Assembly (NCBI GenBank): GCA_016946835.1
Contig: JACVTC010000100.1
Span: forward strand, 167,501 to 180,000
Source: Neocallimastix lanati (nom. inval.)
Taxonomy: Eukaryota > Neocallimastigomycota > Neocallimastigomycetes > Neocallimastigales > Neocallimastigaceae
DNA: 12,500 bases
Direction: 5' to 3'
Made by a program: the position numbers and the translations under genes. Each line of letters starts with the position of its first letter. Position 1 is the first letter of the stretch. The notes beneath the pieces were generated by a model. It was not told the origin of the DNA. It did not search any database and was given only the letters and a program-made list of their open reading frames with translations. This document shows positions 9,243-12,500 of this stretch, piece after piece.

Positions 9243-9515
9243 CTAAAATTTTTTTTGAGGTTTCCAAACATTATAGAAATTCAAATTTGTATCTTTTGAT
9301 TTTGTTTCTTTCACTGTCTTTTCAATATTTACATATTTAGCAAGATTTTTTAATCTTAGATTACTAAATGTTTCTGGTAACAATATAATATGATTTCTAA
9401 ATATAACATGATTTAAATACAAAATCTTGACAGTAATCTGATTTATATTATATAACAAATATATATTTTCCTCATGTATAATATGTTCAAAAAGAAATGT
9501 TAAAAATATATGTAT
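9243..9515 (-). pseudogene. Relic of a protein-primed family B DNA polymerase (3'-5' exonuclease region)
   Basis: The minus strand is open for 90 codons. It begins IHIFLTFLFEHIIHEENIY, continues with VKILYLNHVIFRNHIILLPE, then SNLRLKNLAKYVNIEK, and ends NLNFYNVWKPQKKF. In polymerases of fungal linear plasmids and Polinton/Maverick elements the exonuclease domain runs from an HN-x-x-x-FD block, through a hydrophobic helix, to FRDS-x-x-LLP-x-SL-x-x-LAK-x-F and then NLNYIG-x-KP. The fragment follows this order. The key acidic residues seem lost (FRN instead of FRD, no FD), and there is no plausible ATG at the open end, which stops near a 34-A run. I read it as a dead insertion fragment. No search was possible, so the family call rests on motif order alone. 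Confidence 0.45.
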
Positions 9516-9525
9516 TTACTTATGA

Positions 9526-9543
9526 ATCAAACAAACAAACAAA

Positions 9544-9578
<35 letters not shown>
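9526..9578. repeat. CAAA repeat followed by poly-A run of 34
   Basis: About four CAAA units (to 9544) run into an uninterrupted A homopolymer (9545-9578). The tract separates the polymerase-like relic from the GC-richer island and may mark an insertion junction. Confidence 0.9.
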
Positions 9579-9580
<2 letters not shown>

Positions 9581-9680
9581 AAAATTTATGTAAATTTGCA
9601 AATCTAAAAATTTATATTAATTATATTAATTTTTATTAACTTATTTTTATGAAATTTTGTTTATATATAAAAAAAAAAGT

Positions 9681-10117
9681 TTTTCTAGATTTTGTTCTGG
9701 TGGTTAATGCTCAGCATATAAGGTTTCTGGATTGACTTTGTACATACCTTCTTAATTTATATGAGCTATTTTTCTCACTACTTTTGGTTTTCCTTACAAA
9801 TGAAGTTGGAAATTTGCTCACCAAGGTAAGAATAATTACATATTGTCTCTGACTCTACTCAGGCTTTGTGTTAAGGTTCTTCGTACTTAGGATGAGCGAA
9901 GAATATTATAATACATTACTTGTATTAACGAATCTAGCTTACTGAGAGGAACGTACCTATTTGTCAATCTTTGTAAAAAGAATAAAAATCCACTAATTTC
10001 AAGCCACATTTTCCCTACATGTGACGTGACTGCTAAGTGATAACAATTGTGGCAATAATTCATTGAATATTCTTGTGGTGACCGAATATTGAATTTTATA
10101 CAACTCAAGGTTGTATA
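9681..10117. other. Isolated island of higher G+C, nature unknown
   Basis: Over about 430 bp, G+C averages about one third and reaches about 42% at 9841-9900, against roughly 10% in flanking DNA. That matches exons elsewhere in the window. All six frames are broken. The longest frame (minus, 9887-10108, 73 codons) resembles nothing I know. Two hairpins are visible: TTCTTCG/CGAAGAA (9877-9903, 13-nt loop) and TATACAAC/GTTGTATA (10097-10117, 5-nt loop). The second is followed by an A-rich tail and AAT units, which suits a plus-strand retroposon or a structured RNA. A decayed gene, a solo LTR or an uncharacterised non-coding RNA remain possible. No known snRNA, tRNA or rRNA motif was recognised. 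Confidence 0.6.
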
Positions 10118-10561
10118 TATACAAAAAATTCAAAAAAAAAAAATAATAATAATAATAAATTGAATAAATTTTGGATAAATGATATAATTCTAATAATTTA
10201 ATATTATATAAATTCTTTATATCTTCATATCTTTTAATATATATTAAATATTCTAAATTTGCTTTAATAATTTATATTGAACATAATGATTATTTTTTAT
10301 ATTTGATAATTTATATTAATTCTACCTTGTTTTAAATTTTAAAAAAAAAATAATAATTATTAAATAAATATTATATAATTAAAAAAATAATTATATAAAC
10401 CAAAATCAATAACTAATCAATAGTAAATTCTTAAATAATTATTTATTATTTATTTACATATATAATTATTTATATACATATATAATTAATTATTTATTTA
10501 TTTATTTTATTTATTTTATTCTTTTATTTATATTTATTTATTTATATTTATTTATTTATAT

Positions 10562-10593
<32 letters not shown>

Positions 10594-10818
10594 AACAAAA
10601 AAATATTATATTCATTTTTAAAAAATGTTAACATTAATTTTTAGTAATATTTATTATTTTATTCATTTAAATACTCATTTATTTACTTTTATTAAGTAAT
10701 TTATTTATATACTAGCATTTATTTATTTATTTATTAATATCAAAGAAGAAGTGTATAAAAAAAATTTTTTTTTTTTAATTATATTTTTAAAATATATTTA
10801 AAAAATTTTATCTTCAAA
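10116..10818. other. AT-rich region upstream of CDC5
   Basis: This should contain the CDC5 promoter and 5' untranslated region. I see no TATA box or initiator that can be singled out in sequence this AT-rich. It begins with an A-rich tail and AAT units (about 10132-10158) and contains a long TTTA array (about 10487-10592) with two copies of a CATATATAATTATTTATATA-like unit just before it. Confidence 0.55.
10487..10592. repeat. TTTA tetranucleotide array
   Basis: About 105 bp of imperfect TTTA/TATT repeats, interrupted by TTTTA and TATA variants and ending in AAAACAAAA. It lies about 230 bp upstream of the CDC5 start codon. Confidence 0.85.

Positions 10819-12500
<1,682 letters not shown>

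Noticed and set aside
9826-9870. GTAAGA donor after an ATG frame and a CTACTCAG acceptor in the island, suggesting a small spliced gene
   Set aside because: The intron would be only about 45 nt or less, and the spliced product MKLEICSPR plus a few residues stops at once. No homology supports it.
9887-10108. 73-codon minus-strand frame in the GC-rich island
   Set aside because: Its length is unremarkable at this G+C content, it has no family resemblance, and it is not extended by plausible splice sites.

Overview
The window is eukaryotic nuclear DNA of extreme AT content (non-coding stretches roughly 90% A+T). It is packed with homopolymer runs and AAT, TA and TTTA microsatellites. Genes are small and have short GT-AG introns with GTAAGT, GTATGT or GTATGA type donors, and exons are clearly richer in G+C. 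The best-conserved protein is a fungal/plant-like CDC5. This combination fits an anaerobic gut fungus (Neocallimastigomycota) best. That assignment is inference, and another AT-rich fungus or protist is possible.

Layout: 1-841 is AT-rich spacer. 842-1514 holds a decayed Ty1/copia-type retrotransposon with recognisable Gag and protease pieces. 1515-5526 is about 4 kb of non-coding AT-rich DNA with an 86-bp AAT microsatellite and one GC-marked inverted repeat. 5527-6899 (minus) is a five-exon gene that I assembled by hand. It includes a 5-nt micro-exon and encodes a 313-residue protein with an N-terminal helix-turn-helix-like region followed by a Ser/Thr/Asn-rich tail. 6900-8640 is AT-rich and contains a strand-asymmetric A-rich block. 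8859-9515 (minus) carries what looks like a decayed exonuclease domain of a protein-primed family B DNA polymerase, as found in linear plasmids and Polinton-like elements. 9681-10117 is an isolated island of much higher G+C with two hairpins and an A-rich tail but no recognisable protein. 10819 to the window edge (plus) is the 5' part of the CDC5/CEF1 gene (four exons seen, 203 residues).

The two intact genes are nuclear and point outward from each other with about 3.9 kb between their starts. CDC5 is a core splicing factor of the NineTeen/Prp19 complex. The minus-strand gene looks like a DNA-binding regulator and depends on unusually demanding splicing. Between and beside them lie relics of at least two kinds of mobile element. 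No operon or functional link between the genes is evident.
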